The position numbers and the translations under genes were made by a program. The notes beneath the pieces were generated by a model. It was given only the letters and a program-made list of their open reading frames with translations, did not search any database and was not told the DNA's origin. 64,000 nt of DNA from assembly GCA_950097015.1 (NCBI GenBank), contig CATNEN010000003.1, positions 7,528,001-7,592,000 on the forward strand. Reading direction: 5' to 3'. Within the stretch, counting starts at the first letter, position 1; each line of letters begins with the position of its first letter. The stretch comes from Macrostomum hystrix. Lineage: Eukaryota > Platyhelminthes > Macrostomidae. Of this stretch, positions 12,507-24,226 are shown piece after piece.

Positions 12507-12975
12507 AAATGGTGCTGCTGACAAACAACGAGACAAAAGGCATAGAAATTCATCCTTGACTTACTCGTAGAAGATCGTTTAATTATTTCGATTTCTCTCT
12601 GAAACCTATTTAACATTTCCTTAATTGACTAGCTTTTTGACTGTTGCTGAAGTAGTTGATTTGTTATATCGTGCCAATTGGATGATAATTTTACATTCTT
12701 TACCAGATTTAAAAAGTACATTGTCTGACCTAGGAACCCGCGATTATTTTGGAAGTTCATGGTAATTGATTTTATATCATTTTCCTGATTGTAAAAATGG
12801 ACTAGAGGTCTGTGGCTTATTCTCTGCAGTTTTTATTATATCAATTGTACTATGGTTATGACTATACATATTATGTACCTACTATTAATATTACAGTCTA
12901 GCAAGGGGCGACTTGCATTAGAAGACGACGTATATTGTAGAAGAGAAACGTGGCTATGATCCGGCAGGATCAGTA

Positions 12976-12981
12976 AATAAA
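12976..12981 (+). terminator. Possible HACL1 polyadenylation signal
   Basis: AATAAA about 470 bases after the HACL1 stop. It is the first good hexamer I noticed on that strand. Position only; cleavage is not demonstrated. Confidence 0.3.
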
Positions 12982-14300
12982 TAAAAATCTGAATATCACC
13001 ATGAAGTTAAGTCGTTTTGAGCGTAAGAAACATCTTATTAATTACTAGTAGTATTTTTCATCTGGTGATTAACTACCTAACTTAGTTAGGATAATTTTCA
13101 GTGGCGTTACTCTGTTTTATTCGTGTAGAAATTACTCTAAAGGCTTTCTCTAAATACTTTAAATATTAAATATCACGTACTGATTAGTTAAACTTAATTT
13201 CTAAAAAACATAGTATTACGGCTTTCAAAGACAGTAAGTGTTACACTTTATGCTCTTCGATTTCGGAACATCTGTTCGGTTCTAACTGCAGAATAAACAC
13301 TGACATCGATAAACGCTAAAACCGTAAGTTACGTATTATAACAAAGCGTTTTGTTGGACTAGGTAAATTTTGCTTAAAATTTACCAAAGTTATATAAAAA
13401 TATTTAATAATACTTTCTCTTTTTTTATATACATTATTTTAATAATTTTAAAGCAAATAAAGTTTTCGTTTTTACATTATTCATGATGTGTAGAACTTAC
13501 TAAACAAATGATTTTTACTTCCACATTTCCACTTCATATCAATATATCGCCGTTGTCACGCATAGAATAGGGGTTTCTAGTTTCTCTTTACCTAAACTCT
13601 TTATAAAAAAAATAGTAAGTAACATCATGCTGAAATATTATGACATAAAAGAAGTGAAAGCACGACATCGCAGCATGTTTAAAATAAAATTGGCTTTTAA
13701 AGTTCTGCTCTGAACACTCTCCACGACCACGTCCACTAAACAGTTTTTATGACAAGGTCGCGTTTTGGCGACTTTTAAAATACTTTAGAACATTTTAAAG
13801 TGTTAAAGTGAAAGTGAATGACTATATGACTATATGACTAAAAGTGAATTAAAAATTCTTGCATTTTCATAAAACAATAAAAAATCTTTCATATTTGAAC
13901 ATTTGCTATCTTAACATAGTTGGCCATAAATTCATATCCTTGATTTTTTTGAAACTCTCGAGTATATAAGTCATCAATCGGTCATACACGACTTATATAC
14001 TTGTGCTTCAGTATAAAGAAAATTACCGAAAGAAATACAGAAAGAAAGTTTAAATTAAAAAACAACACCTGCATTTAACTAGATATTAGGTAAATGTTTA
14101 ATATGAATTAAAAAAAACTATGTATAGTGTATGCAACCAAAAGGCAGTCTAGGAAAATGCTGAAAAACATTTTGCTATATATATTATCAATTTATTTATT
14201 TGTATATGTATTGGATATATATTTGAATATATATTGATTATCTGAATGTTCCATACTTCTTCTATTTTTTAGTACAGCTGCCAGATGGTTTTTTTATTCC
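12982..14300. other. AT-rich intergenic region
   Basis: No coding region, array or SINE seen. It ends at a 3' splice site (AG at 14301-14302) in front of the small membrane-protein gene. Confidence 0.6.
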
Positions 14301-14339
14301 AGCCAACACATTCAGTGAAATTTGTCTTCTGGTTCCATA

Positions 14340-14852
14340 ATGTATTCTGTAGCTGCAACCTCAGCTTTGACTGCCCTAGCTTTGATTCTGGTGTTCTCAT
14401 CTAGCTTAGCAGTCTGTTTTGTCTGCATGCGGTTATCTGGAAGGAGACGGTACAAGCCAACTGATCCCAATGAAATCAACCAAGTGATTCTGCCTTCTTC
14501 TGCCAAGGCTAGACAGACAACTCTGAACTCTCAGACTGGTCAATCGAAAATTGGACAGCTTCTAGCCAACTTGTCATTACAGAGAAAGCTTGCATATCAA
14601 CATCAACGGCCTGATGATTTCATAGTTGATTGTGCAAATCAATCTACAAACTGTCATGACAACATGGCTTTCAATACTATGGAAGCTCAGCAGCTTCAAC
14701 CAGCTGCTGTTGATAGCATCAACAGTGGCAGCAGATTCAACTTCGATAACTATTCTAGTGCATCATTTCAAAGATTTTTTAATCAGGGCCTTCATCACAG
14801 TTTTTACACATCCACAGCAGCTTATGTGAACAGCAAAGAGAGCGAACTTTGA
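14340..14852 (+). CDS. Small single-pass membrane protein, unrecognised
   Basis: Uninterrupted frame of 170 aa from the first ATG after a pyrimidine-rich 3' splice site at 14302. In-frame TGA at 14316-14318 closes the frame upstream. Residues about 6-30 are one hydrophobic helix (LTALALILVFSSSLAVCFVC), followed by RLSGRRRYK, which predicts an outside N-terminus and a cytoplasmic tail. The tail is polar and rich in Gln, Asn and Ser (QLQPAA, SSASFQRFF). There is no signal peptide cleavage context and no known domain that I recognise. An AATAAA at 15052-15057 lies about 200 bases downstream. The length, clear TM segment and polyA signal support a real gene; its function is unknown. Confidence 0.6.
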   Translation: MYSVAATSALTALALILVFSSSLAVCFVCMRLSGRRRYKPTDPNEINQVILPSSAKARQTTLNSQTGQSKIGQLLANLSLQRKLAYQHQRPDDFIVDCANQSTNCHDNMAFNTMEAQQLQPAAVDSINSGSRFNFDNYSSASFQRFFNQGLHHSFYTSTAAYVNSKESEL

Positions 14853-17473
14853 TAATTTATAATTGTTTTGCATATTTATTACTTTAAGTAGTAAGAAAAA
14901 ACACTTTATCATTAACTTTCTACTTTAGCAGTAACACACAGGCTTCCGTTTGATTCATTTTCAGCTAAAATTGTGGCAATCGCCTGCTATAAACATATCT
15001 ATTCAATCAATTGACTGTGCAATACTAACACTAAGCAATATGCTGAGTGTAAATAAAGTATATATACTTTATTTTTCAGCTCTAGAATCTATTGCACCAT
15101 TCTAATCACCAATTCGTAAATTCACACAGACAATGCTTTTGTGTTAAATTTATATTGATTTTTCCTAAACCTGAAGTCTCACTTTTTAATTTATAATATT
15201 TTTATATTATCTCTATGAAACTGATTCTGCACAGATACATATTTTGTTTTACCACTGTAAAAACTTCTTAATGATGGCTTAAATCAAAGTAATGATGCAT
15301 TCCAAGTTTGAATGCTGTGTTTTTTCATTTTCATGGCCTTTTTATGCAAGTAGCTTGAAAATATTTATTAACCTAAATCCTTTTTTCTTTTATTATTGAT
15401 GTGAAGCAAATTAAACCTGGATATACAATTTTTTTCAGTATTATGCAGTGGATTCATGAAGTCTTACTTTGAAAGTTTTGCAATCGACAACATTGTTTTG
15501 TTTTAAATAATATTCACTGATTTAAATTTTAGTATATTTAAATTAAATGTAAATGAGCTTTCCAATTTCGATTGGCTAAGAACGCTAAGAAAAAGTACCC
15601 TACTAAAAATATTTAATATTTCAGACAATTGTTTATTTTCAGTTATATATTTACATTTTGAGACTAGAAATTGGTTTTCGGAGTAAGTTAAAGTACGTCG
15701 ATCGTGTTAGTTAATTATTGTCAGCTTTATAGTTATTGACACAAATAATTATTCACATACAAATCTGTTGAATTTTTAACCGCTCAACCATTTACGATCG
15801 TGTTTATAATCTGAATTCGAGTATGCTATGTAAGAAAGTGCTAAAACAATTTGGTATATCTTCTTTATGCACATTGACTACTTCTATTAGTAAACAACGC
15901 AGAGTTTGTAGTACGAATATCCAAGAAATCATGTACGAGTGTCCTGGATATTAAATTTCGTGAGACAATCAGAAATCGGTTTGGCCATACAAAAAGTGTC
16001 AACGCGACTACAATATAAAAAGAGACAGTGGTAACTATAAAATAATTTTTTAGAGCTAAATTTCCTAATTTACACCGTCGAGAAAATGTTTTAAAACTGG
16101 AACTAGTGTTTTCAGATAAGTCAAGGTTCTAAAACGATGATACGCGCTAATAATACATTTATGTATTGTATATTAAATACGCTATTGTAGCATGGGGGGC
16201 TTACCTCCTGGAACCTGTAGCGCCCCTTATGACCGTAACATTTTTGAAAGAGCGCACTTTCGATGCTGCATAGCAACTCGCTTCAGGTCAGCTTTAACAC
16301 ACACAACATAGGCTCGTGGTCAGAAATAGGACACATTACCCTGCTCTACAATGTACAAAAACGTAGCCTCAGGTTACTGGGCCTCCCTACACGAACGTTC
16401 GAACTCAATTATTAGACAGAGGCTCGAGAAACAAATGCGGCGTAGCCAACTGTCGCTTCCTTGGCATCATGCGTGTCTTTTATAACCTTGATAATTGAAG
16501 TCCTCAGTACTTTTGGACTGATGCTATCCCAATACTCTACACGTAAATAAAATGGTAACAGTAAATAGCTTTTTCGAATAAATATACTACATGTAGTAGA
16601 TCTTTGCTCGCCTACAGAATATATATGATTGCTCTTTTGCTCAAATTTCTCGAATTGTTGTTCGTATGAAGAAGTAAGAATTAGCTTTAGTGCGCGAATA
16701 AATAAAATTAAATAAAGTTAATAAACAAAAACTTTCGTTTGCCACGAAAGCTACTTTACAATTGACGACATATGCCTGTCTGATTACGTTTGTAATGAAA
16801 CTGGACCTATCATACGAAAAAAGAAATTTAGATTATAAATTTCCGAATAACAAATTTATCAACAATTATTGACCCTTCAAATGAATTCAGACTGTGTCCT
16901 ATTTTCTTCCTCTATGTAATTAGTAATTCTACTCAGTTTTATTATGAAAATGTATGAGTCACACAGGCGGCAAAACACACAGTTCGGTCTATTTAGAATG
17001 CTTTCACTGCAACTAAATAAGCTGCATTGCACGGTCGCGAATAGCGATCCAGCGTGGCTCGAAGAATTGCGCCAACATGAGTGAACCGCGCGAGAGCGAA
17101 TACGCGGGTGCTGGGCCACGCGCCAATTAATTTGAGGCGGTGGGCGATGTATAGAGCATATGGGTACATTTAGTCTATAGCTGGGTTCATGAATGTACAT
17201 ATCTTGTTTCTAAAAATAGAATCCTAGGCTGCATTGTCCAACGAGCTCCTTAGTCGACTACAGGTATAAAGCATGGTTAATGAATTTGTCTACCTTGCTT
17301 ATTCATTTAGCCTAGCAACTTTGAACGACTCTTTGAAGATATCAAATCGAGCAAACTACGCACATTGGGTGAGCAACAGGTCTTAAGTTTTAGCTTCCTT
17401 CAGTTCAGAGAAGAGGAAAACGTGTTCTTTGGCGGTCTTTGTAACCTGTTTGGATGTTAGAGTTTGAAACTAA
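14853..17473. other. Intergenic region before the Rab gene
   Basis: Mostly AT-rich. A GC-richer stretch at about 16980-17360 contains short exon-like blocks with splice-site consensus (for example 17229-17262 before GTATAA and 17310-17369 before GTGAGC), but they could not be joined into a convincing protein. They might be 5' non-coding or coding exons of an unmodelled gene. Confidence 0.45.
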
Positions 17474-18763
17474 ATGGAATACGACTGCCTATTCAAAATC
17501 ATTGTGATCGGCAGTAGCGGAGTTGGTAAGACCAACCTGATCAGTCGATTCACCAGAAATGAATTTCGCATCGAAAGTCAGACTACAATTGGAGTGGAGT
17601 TCTCAAGCAAGGTTGTGCCAGTTAATGGACGAACTGTACGCTGCCAGATTTGGGATACAGCAGGTGAGAATTGGTGTGGATTGTAGGAGGCAATTCTGTC
17701 CACTTCTCTGACTCCTGAGCACACAGATACTGCATGTACACAGGCACAGGCTGACTTTGATTCATTGTCAGGCAGAATATACACTTTCTCTCGGACTACT
17801 TTATTAGTTAATACGTAGACTTACGAACGTAATTTTACGTAGACTCCTATTCTACCAATTAAGTAGTCCGTGCTCTCTCTCTGTGCCTTGGAGGTGGGCC
17901 TTCAAGGGCGTAAATTTCACGACAAGCCTCCAAGCCTTTTCTCTAAAGTGAATGAATGTGGCCTCGCCGCGGAATCGAGCCTAGGAACCTTGGTGCGAGA
18001 GGCAAACGCGTCTGCCACCCACTCCCATAATGAATAGTGGTACCGCTGCACCTATCATGCAACGCTCCTTAACGCCGTTCAGTCCATGGACGCCCACTCA
18101 AATTTAACCCATGGTACCGGTTTTCACTAGCCTGTGCGTTGTGTGCAGATCTGAAGCAATGCGGAATTAAGCATTTAGCTCAGGAACACTAATTGCTTCC
18201 AAAATGATGCGATATCTTACTCTCTTTTACGCAGACTCACGTCCCTCCCCTACATTCTCGAACTCCGAAAAGGCCAGGATCGTTTCCGCGCAGTTACGAA
18301 GGCCTTCTATCGCGACTCTCTCGGCGCCCTGCTAGTGTTCTCAATTTCTAATCGAGCCTCATTCGACAGCCTCGGCTACTGGCTCGACGAGTTGCGACAG
18401 AATAGCAGCGAAGAAGCAATAGTGGTTCTGATTGGCAACAAACTCGATCAAGAGTTCGCGCGTCAGGTGACAAAGACTGAGGCGACAAATTTTGCTAGCG
18501 ATAATGGCCTGTCATATCTGGAGACTAGCGCCTTGGATACTACCAATGTTGAACAGGGCTTTAATCTGTTGATTCAGGCCATATACAAAACCTACAGTCA
18601 TCGCCTATTGGTTGACGGTCGTGCTAGTCGGACATCTATCCGGCCAAGCAGCACAGTTCAGCTGACAAGGTCAATCAGTGCGCAGCAGGAGGATAATGAC
18701 AAAGACTCAGGAGGCTGTTGCTCAGGGTTGAATCGATTTTCTGGCAAACTGACTGACGACTGA
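17474..18763 (+). CDS. Rab11-like small GTPase with internal cysteine pair
   Basis: Two exons, 17474-17663 and 18273-18763, join in frame (226 aa) at the switch-II DTAG|Q. Rab11 subfamily features are LFK at the start, P-loop [42 protein letters not shown], and [16 protein letters not shown]. Rab11 proteins direct recycling-endosome traffic. It is more diverged than an orthologous Rab11 would be ([16 protein letters not shown]), so it is probably a paralogue. The double cysteine used for geranylgeranylation in Rabs (GGCC) is followed by 13 more residues, [13 protein letters not shown], instead of lying at the end. Either an unseen last exon changes the C-terminus or prenylation is lost. The intron is occupied by SINE sequence. 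Confidence 0.88.
17690..18030 (-). mobile_element. SINE family A copy, Rab intron
   Basis: Same element as at 41165-41512 and 53735-54055: on the minus strand a tRNA-like head (GCAGACGCGTTTGCC region, CGATTCC-like B box), then GAGGCCACATTC, AGGCTTGGAGGCTTGTCGTG, and a tail with dispersed ACACAGATACTG-type sequence. The tail end is diverged. It is followed directly by a partial family-B SINE. Confidence 0.7.
18050..18190 (-). mobile_element. Partial SINE family B copy
   Basis: Reverse-complement fragments of the family-B body: GTCCATGGACTGAACGGCGT, CATGGTACCGG and GCATTGCTTCAGATCTG. Diverged and truncated, next to the SINE-A copy. Confidence 0.55.
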
Positions 18764-19685
18764 GCTGCCTCAAACTCAGGGAGGGGGCGCAGCCAGGGTG
18801 AGGGCAAGGAAGGCCGTGCGGCCCCCTAATAGTCTGACGAAACTATGTGGCGCCCCATAGGAAACCATGCTGGCTACGCTACTGCTCAAACAAGCCGTTC
18901 ATTATGCATTCCATTTGATCTCAAAATCCGCTTCTTGAACTCAAATTTTAGAACGAACTGTATGACTCCTCTCATTTCATAACATTTTATTTTCAGTCGG
19001 AAAAAATTAAGTTTAGCGTAGGAATATCGAACTAGTTTTTCGTAGATTTTAGAAGCAAATTACCTGAAAGAAGCCACACCGATACTATTTTGTTTGTTTG
19101 AAGTAATCTGATCGATACTTAATCGGATTTTTACTTGACATTGGTTGCGTGTGGCAGGTTCAAGAATGGATCTCTATAGATATAGCACCTACGTATACCT
19201 GCACTGGACGGGAAACAGTCTCAGTTTTAGTGCACCGGATCATCCGGGTGCTAGTTATGGAGGCCCATTGGTTTGGTGATGCAGACCTATATTGGCCTAC
19301 CAACCTTTTTTCCACTAAACAGGTAACTATTGAAGTCAGTACATATGTACACAGATATTAATTGACTTATTTCTTATGCAGTCAATTATTTAAATGCATT
19401 ATACAGTATGCACTTTTCTTTTCTCATGGTTGCAGTTGCTTTCCAGGATGACTAATATAAAACTTTCAAGTGTCGTTGTCTAACCCGAGTTTATAGTGCT
19501 TCAGTTCAACAGTGTTTATCGAAGGAATTGTTAGTTAAAACACAATTCGGCCTCACGGTGTTGACCAATCACAATTTGAGCGACGGGTTTCAACAAAGTT
19601 TAGCGTTTTGTCTATCTGCTGGCAGTGCGAGTAAATTATTTTTTTTTTCAGTAAAAATTTAACATTAAAAATACGAGCATAGCAA
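18764..19685. other. Intergenic, Rab to satellite
   Basis: No supported gene. An open stretch at 19149-19361 has a splice-like setting (CAG at its start, CAGGTAAC at its end) but its translations match nothing I know. Confidence 0.45.
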
Positions 19686-20115
19686 TATAACATGAGCACT
19701 GAAGCTATACTGATGTGACATGAGCATTGAAGTTATACTGATGTGACATGAGCATTAAAGCTATACTGATGTGACATGAGAATTGAAGTTATACTGATGT
19801 GACATGAGAATTGAAGCTATACTGATGTGACATGAGAATTGAAGCTATACTGATGTGACATGAGCATTGAAGCTATACTGATGTGACATGAGCATTGAAG
19901 TTATACTGATGTGACATGAGCATTGAAGCTATACTGATGTGACATGAGCATTGAAGTTATACTGATGTGACATGAGCATTGAAGTTATACTGATGTGACA
20001 TGAGCATTGAAGTTATACTGATGTGACATGAGCATTGAAGTTATACTGATGTGACATGAGAATTGAAGCTATACTGATGTGACATGAGAATTGAAGTTAT
20101 ACTGATGTGACATGA
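19686..20115. repeat. 28-bp satellite, direct orientation
   Basis: About 15 copies of a 28-bp unit, GACATGAGCATTGAAGCTAT followed by ACTGATGT. Variants swap GCATTG/GAATTG and AGCTAT/AGTTAT. The same unit, reverse complemented, forms the array at 61195-63525. Confidence 0.96.
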
Positions 20116-21332
20116 GCATTGAATCTAATCATGTGACATGAGCATTGAATCTAATCATGTGACATGAGCATTGAGTCTAATCATGTGAAATGAGCATTGA
20201 GTCTAATCATGTGACATGAGCATTGAATCTAATCATGTGACATGAGCATTGAAGCTAATCATGTGACATGAGCATCGAATCTAATCATGTGACATGAGCA
20301 TTGAATCTAATCATGGAACATTAGCATTGAGTCTAATCATGTGACATGAGCATTGAATCTAATCATGTGACATGAGCATTGAATCTAATCATGTGACATG
20401 AGCATTGAATCTAATCATGTGACATGAGCATTGAATCTAATCATGTGACATGAGCATTGAATCTAATCATGTGACATGAGCATTGAATCTAATCATGTGA
20501 CATGAGCATTGAATCTAATCATGTGACATGAGCATTGAATCTAATCATGTGACATGAGCATTGAATCTAATCATGTGACATGAGCATTGAGTCTAATCAT
20601 GTGACATGAGCATTGAGTCTAATCATGTGACATGAGCATTGAGTCTAATCATGTGACATGAGCATTGAGTCTAATCATGTGACATGAGCATTGAATCTAA
20701 TCATGTGACATGAGCATTGAATCTAATCATGTGACATGAGCATTGAGTCTAATCATGTGACATGAGCATTGAGTCTAATCATGTGACATGAGCATTGAAT
20801 CTAATCATGTGACATGAGCATTGAGTCTAATCATGTGAAATGAGCATTGAGTCTAATCATGTGACATGAGCATTGAATCTAATCATGTGACATGAGCATT
20901 GAATCTAATCATGTGACATGAGCATTGAATCTAATCATGTGACATGAGCATTGAGTCTAATCATGTGACATGAGCATTGAGTCTAATCATGTGACATGAG
21001 CATTGAGTCTAATCATGTGAAATGAGCATTGAATCTAATCATGTGACATGAGCATTGAGTCTAATCATGTGAAATGAGCATTGAGTCTAATCATGTGACA
21101 TGAGCATTGAATCTAATCATGTGACATGAGCATTGAGTCTAATCATGTGACATGAGCATTGAATCTAATCATGTGACATGAGCATTGAATCTAATCATGT
21201 GACATGAGCATTGAGTCTAATCATGTGACATGAGCATTGAATCTAATCATGTGACATGAGCATTGAATCTAATCATGTGACATGAGCATTGAATCTAATC
21301 ATGTGACATGAGCATTGAATCTAATCATGTGA
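20116..21332. repeat. 26-bp satellite derived from the 28-bp unit
   Basis: About 46 copies of GACATGAGCATTGAATCTAA plus TCATGT. It shares GACATGAGCATTGAA with the adjoining 28-bp array; the second half is changed and two bases shorter. The switch is abrupt at about 20115. Confidence 0.96.
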
Positions 21333-22206
21333 CTCACTTGATTAAAAAATCCTTCTAACGTTTCTAAGTATGGCACATTGTCAATATAATAAATACATCT
21401 GCAGGTCGATATCTTCACATAGTAAAATACTGCTTGACAATTTTAACTCCATGGCCTCGAACAAACAGTCATGCCCCGAAGGCACTGTTTCTTAGAATTA
21501 TTGTCACATGGCTGTCAAAGTGGGGCCATTTGAACAATGCATTCTATGAGAGTTTATACCTAACTGGTCATTCTGGAAAATTACTCAGCCTTTCTATTTT
21601 CTGAGTTGGAAATCTTTGCCTTGTGTATGTGTACTAGCTAAATGCATTCATTGCAAACACCACTTTGTAAAAGCAACAAGGCATACACAGTAAAATCTAT
21701 GCATATATATAGTCTCTATAAGAACAGGAAAGCTAGAGTTTCATCGGCTTGATTTTCAAAAGACATTCGACTCTACAACGAGGAGCCGATTCTGCCGACT
21801 TCCGAAGACACACACAGGTACGCCCAGACTCACACAGGTGTAAATTGCTGAACAAGTACCAAACAACAAACAAGAATCAAGTCGCCAGCTCTTCAGACAG
21901 TCGAGATTGTCATCCGTTTATTTTATTTTATACCCCAATACACGAATTAGCACTTCGCTTCAGTGCGGCCTTGCCAGGCCTTCAAAATTTATCAGCATGT
22001 CACCCGAATGTGCCTGCAGCATCTCCGACCTCGATTCACAGACCTTTATCTAGACGGTGATGCTGGACCTTCAACAAATTATAGGAAAAAATCCTTTTCC
22101 TACTGTTAATCCCTAGTGCTAATGGGACACTTAGAACCACGAACATTGGGCCCTAGAAGAAAGCATTTTGCAAGTACCCACATTATTCCATGCTCCTAAC
22201 TTTTCA
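21333..22206. other. Intergenic / 5' region of the glycine-rich gene
   Basis: AT-rich then mixed sequence. 21750-21850 has a CACACAGGT-rich stretch reminiscent of the SINE-A tail. A T-rich 3' splice site ends at 22207. Confidence 0.4.
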
Positions 22207-22236
22207 GCAGTCCCGCTAAAGCTAGCTGACACCGAC

Positions 22237-22788
22237 ATGACGGCGGAACTGGAGACCACCACAGAGAAGCTGGAGAGCAGCGTGGCAGACGTTGCATACA
22301 GCGTGGAGGAAATTCTCGCAGCCGCCAATTACGACTCAATCCCTGTCACCAGCTCAGTCTACGTGGTGGCAATTGAAGGCCGACTGCAAAAATTCGCCGA
22401 GCACACTGTCGGATTCATCGAGACAGCCGTCAAGGTGACAAAGAACTACACCGGACCCAAGATTGAATACCTGATTGGAGCCGGCCTGGTCAGAGTGAAC
22501 TCGGGTGAGACTCCCCTGAATACCATCGATTTCACGGTGTTTGGCGCCGAAGCTTCAGCCTATGCTGGCGCCACCTGTCTGGGCTACGGAGCGAAACTAG
22601 TCCTCGCCGGCGGTCGCGTTTCGGCCTTCGATGTCACCATCGGTCTCGGCGTTTCCTCGGCCATCGGCATTGTTGACGATTCAATAACTGTCAAAGTGCT
22701 CGGCGCCGGATTTCAACTGGGACGCAAAGTAAGCATCAGCCTGTTTGACACATCCTTTGGCGTCGATTTTGGCCGACTCTGGAACTGA
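22237..22788 (+). CDS. Uncharacterised 183-aa glycine-rich protein
   Basis: Single coding exon starting at the first ATG after a strong 3' splice site (CTTTTCAG ending 22207). The N-terminal 60 residues look helical and acidic (ELETTTEKLESS). The C-terminal 110 residues alternate small and hydrophobic residues and are rich in Gly, Ala and Val (GAEASAYAGATCLGYGAKL, GLGVSSAIGI), ending LGAGFQLGRKVSIS ... FGVDFGRLWN. There is no signal peptide or TM helix. The C-terminal pattern recalls uncharacterised glycine-rich proteins found in many animals that end in GFxxGxKxSIS-type blocks; this is recollection, not a search. GC-rich codon use is clearly unlike the AT-rich flanks, supporting a real gene. 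Confidence 0.72.
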   Translation: MTAELETTTEKLESSVADVAYSVEEILAAANYDSIPVTSSVYVVAIEGRLQKFAEHTVGFIETAVKVTKNYTGPKIEYLIGAGLVRVNSGETPLNTIDFTVFGAEASAYAGATCLGYGAKLVLAGGRVSAFDVTIGLGVSSAIGIVDDSITVKVLGAGFQLGRKVSISLFDTSFGVDFGRLWN

Positions 22789-24226
22789 CGCTCGTGTTCT
22801 TGACTGTCCGCTGATGAAGCCGATTTTCAGCTTCTAAAGCGGCGTTCAAAGTGTTCCATGGATGTTACTTACTATGTGTTTTAAAAATGTGTAAATAAGC
22901 GATGTCGCTCGTTTTTTATTCCAAGTGTAGTTGAAAGCTAAATATACTCGTATTATTTAAAAAATGTTTTTTTACGTTTTTTAGTAAAGTGAATAATCGA
23001 CGGTAGTAGGTTTTTTAATTTTCTCGGAAAAATTTAGAAGTATCTTTTGGTAAGTTTTTTCTGAGAAAAAAATAATTTTCTGAAAATTATTAGGAATTTT
23101 CTGAGAAATCTCCACGATTAATTATTTAAACTGCTGATGCATTTCGTCCAACAAAAAAATTTCGTCAGAATCGATTTACGAAACAAGGTAATCGAGAGAC
23201 CTACAAAAGAGAATGGCACCTTTCTTTGTCGAAATCCATCATTCCGCTGACTCACGCTCACGCAGGTTTGTAACATTTGCCCTGACTTTCTCATCTATCG
23301 TTTCTCATCGCCCTCAAATGAATGTTGATCGAGTATTATTTGCCATCGACAACTCTACTAAAGTAGTTATTACAGTGTATTTCCAAGGATATTTACCCTG
23401 CTATTCTGTGATGTTTTTGATGATGTCTAGCAGAGGCACGTTGAAGATTTTGGCTTTAATAGCTCTCAAAAGGCGAAAGGGAAGGATGGTATTTGTGCGA
23501 AACAGCTCACACTGCTCAATCTCCCATGACGTCTAGAAGATGGGAAAAGTGCCTAGGTATATGCAAGTCACGTGACACTTTCTACAGTGTGCTTTTTTCT
23601 TGTTGTCCTTGCTCTGAATTCACAATTCACACTATAAACAATTTAGAAACCTTCAACTCACGACTTGAAGGTTAGGGGTTCGATTCCCGATTCCACTGGA
23701 GCAATTTGTGTCCTTTGCTTCAGTTCACGCAGCTGTTAAATGGGTACCAGCATCAGCTTATCATTCAATTTCTAGGAACTGAATCGTGACTGAGAAAATT
23801 AGAAATACATAAACAGAATGCTTGAGCAATTTGACAACAAATTTTTTTTCAAAGCTCCTTAATGTTTTCTGCGAAACATATAATCTGTAAGCAGCAATTT
23901 CGCATCATAACGAGACTCAGAACTAAATCACATGGCAGTTTTAAGAAGCTGAATAGATGGACATTGCTTCACAGATTGAGCAGGCTGGTCAAAATGGGAA
24001 TCAGCAGTGGAGTTTAGTACATCAGCAGCTCTGGTTGAGGACTGAAAAGCAACCTAGTAGTTAACCGAGTGGTCTGGCGGAAGTTGTACTTTTAACAAGC
24101 AAGCCGGATGACACCTGTCAGGTTTAATTCTATTCAACGTTTTTGAACCTTTTTGCAAATAAAATAGTTTAATACTTTCAATCAAATTCATACTTTCCAT
24201 TACCCTACTTGCAAGCTTGCATGTGA
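22789..24226. other. Intergenic region with SINE fragments
   Basis: AT-rich. A SINE-A tail fragment is visible at about 23240-23305 (GCCCTGACTTTCTCATC) and a SINE-B fragment at 23660-23762. No gene is supported. Confidence 0.5.
23660..23762 (+). mobile_element. SINE family B fragment
   Basis: GACTTGAAGGTTAGGGGTTCGATTCCCGA (B box), then CAATTTGTGTCCTTTG and CAGCTGTTAAATGGGTACC. It lacks the A box and the 3' half and has an internal deletion of the AAGACACTTA segment. Confidence 0.8.

Noticed and set aside
16877-17200. Minus-strand frame of 107 codons, and plus-strand exon-like blocks at 16980-17369
   Set aside because: No recognisable protein; blocks with splice consensus could not be joined in one frame. 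Left as a possible unmodelled gene.
19149-19361. Possible exon ending CAGGTAAC
   Set aside because: Neither open reading matches a known family; no partner exon found.
22168-22236. N-terminal extension of the glycine-rich protein
   Set aside because: The upstream ATG lies before a strong 3' splice site at 22207, so it would not be in the mature message.
23213-23536. Small plus-strand gene
   Set aside because: Includes a SINE-A fragment (GCCCTGACTTTCTCATC) and has no motif.
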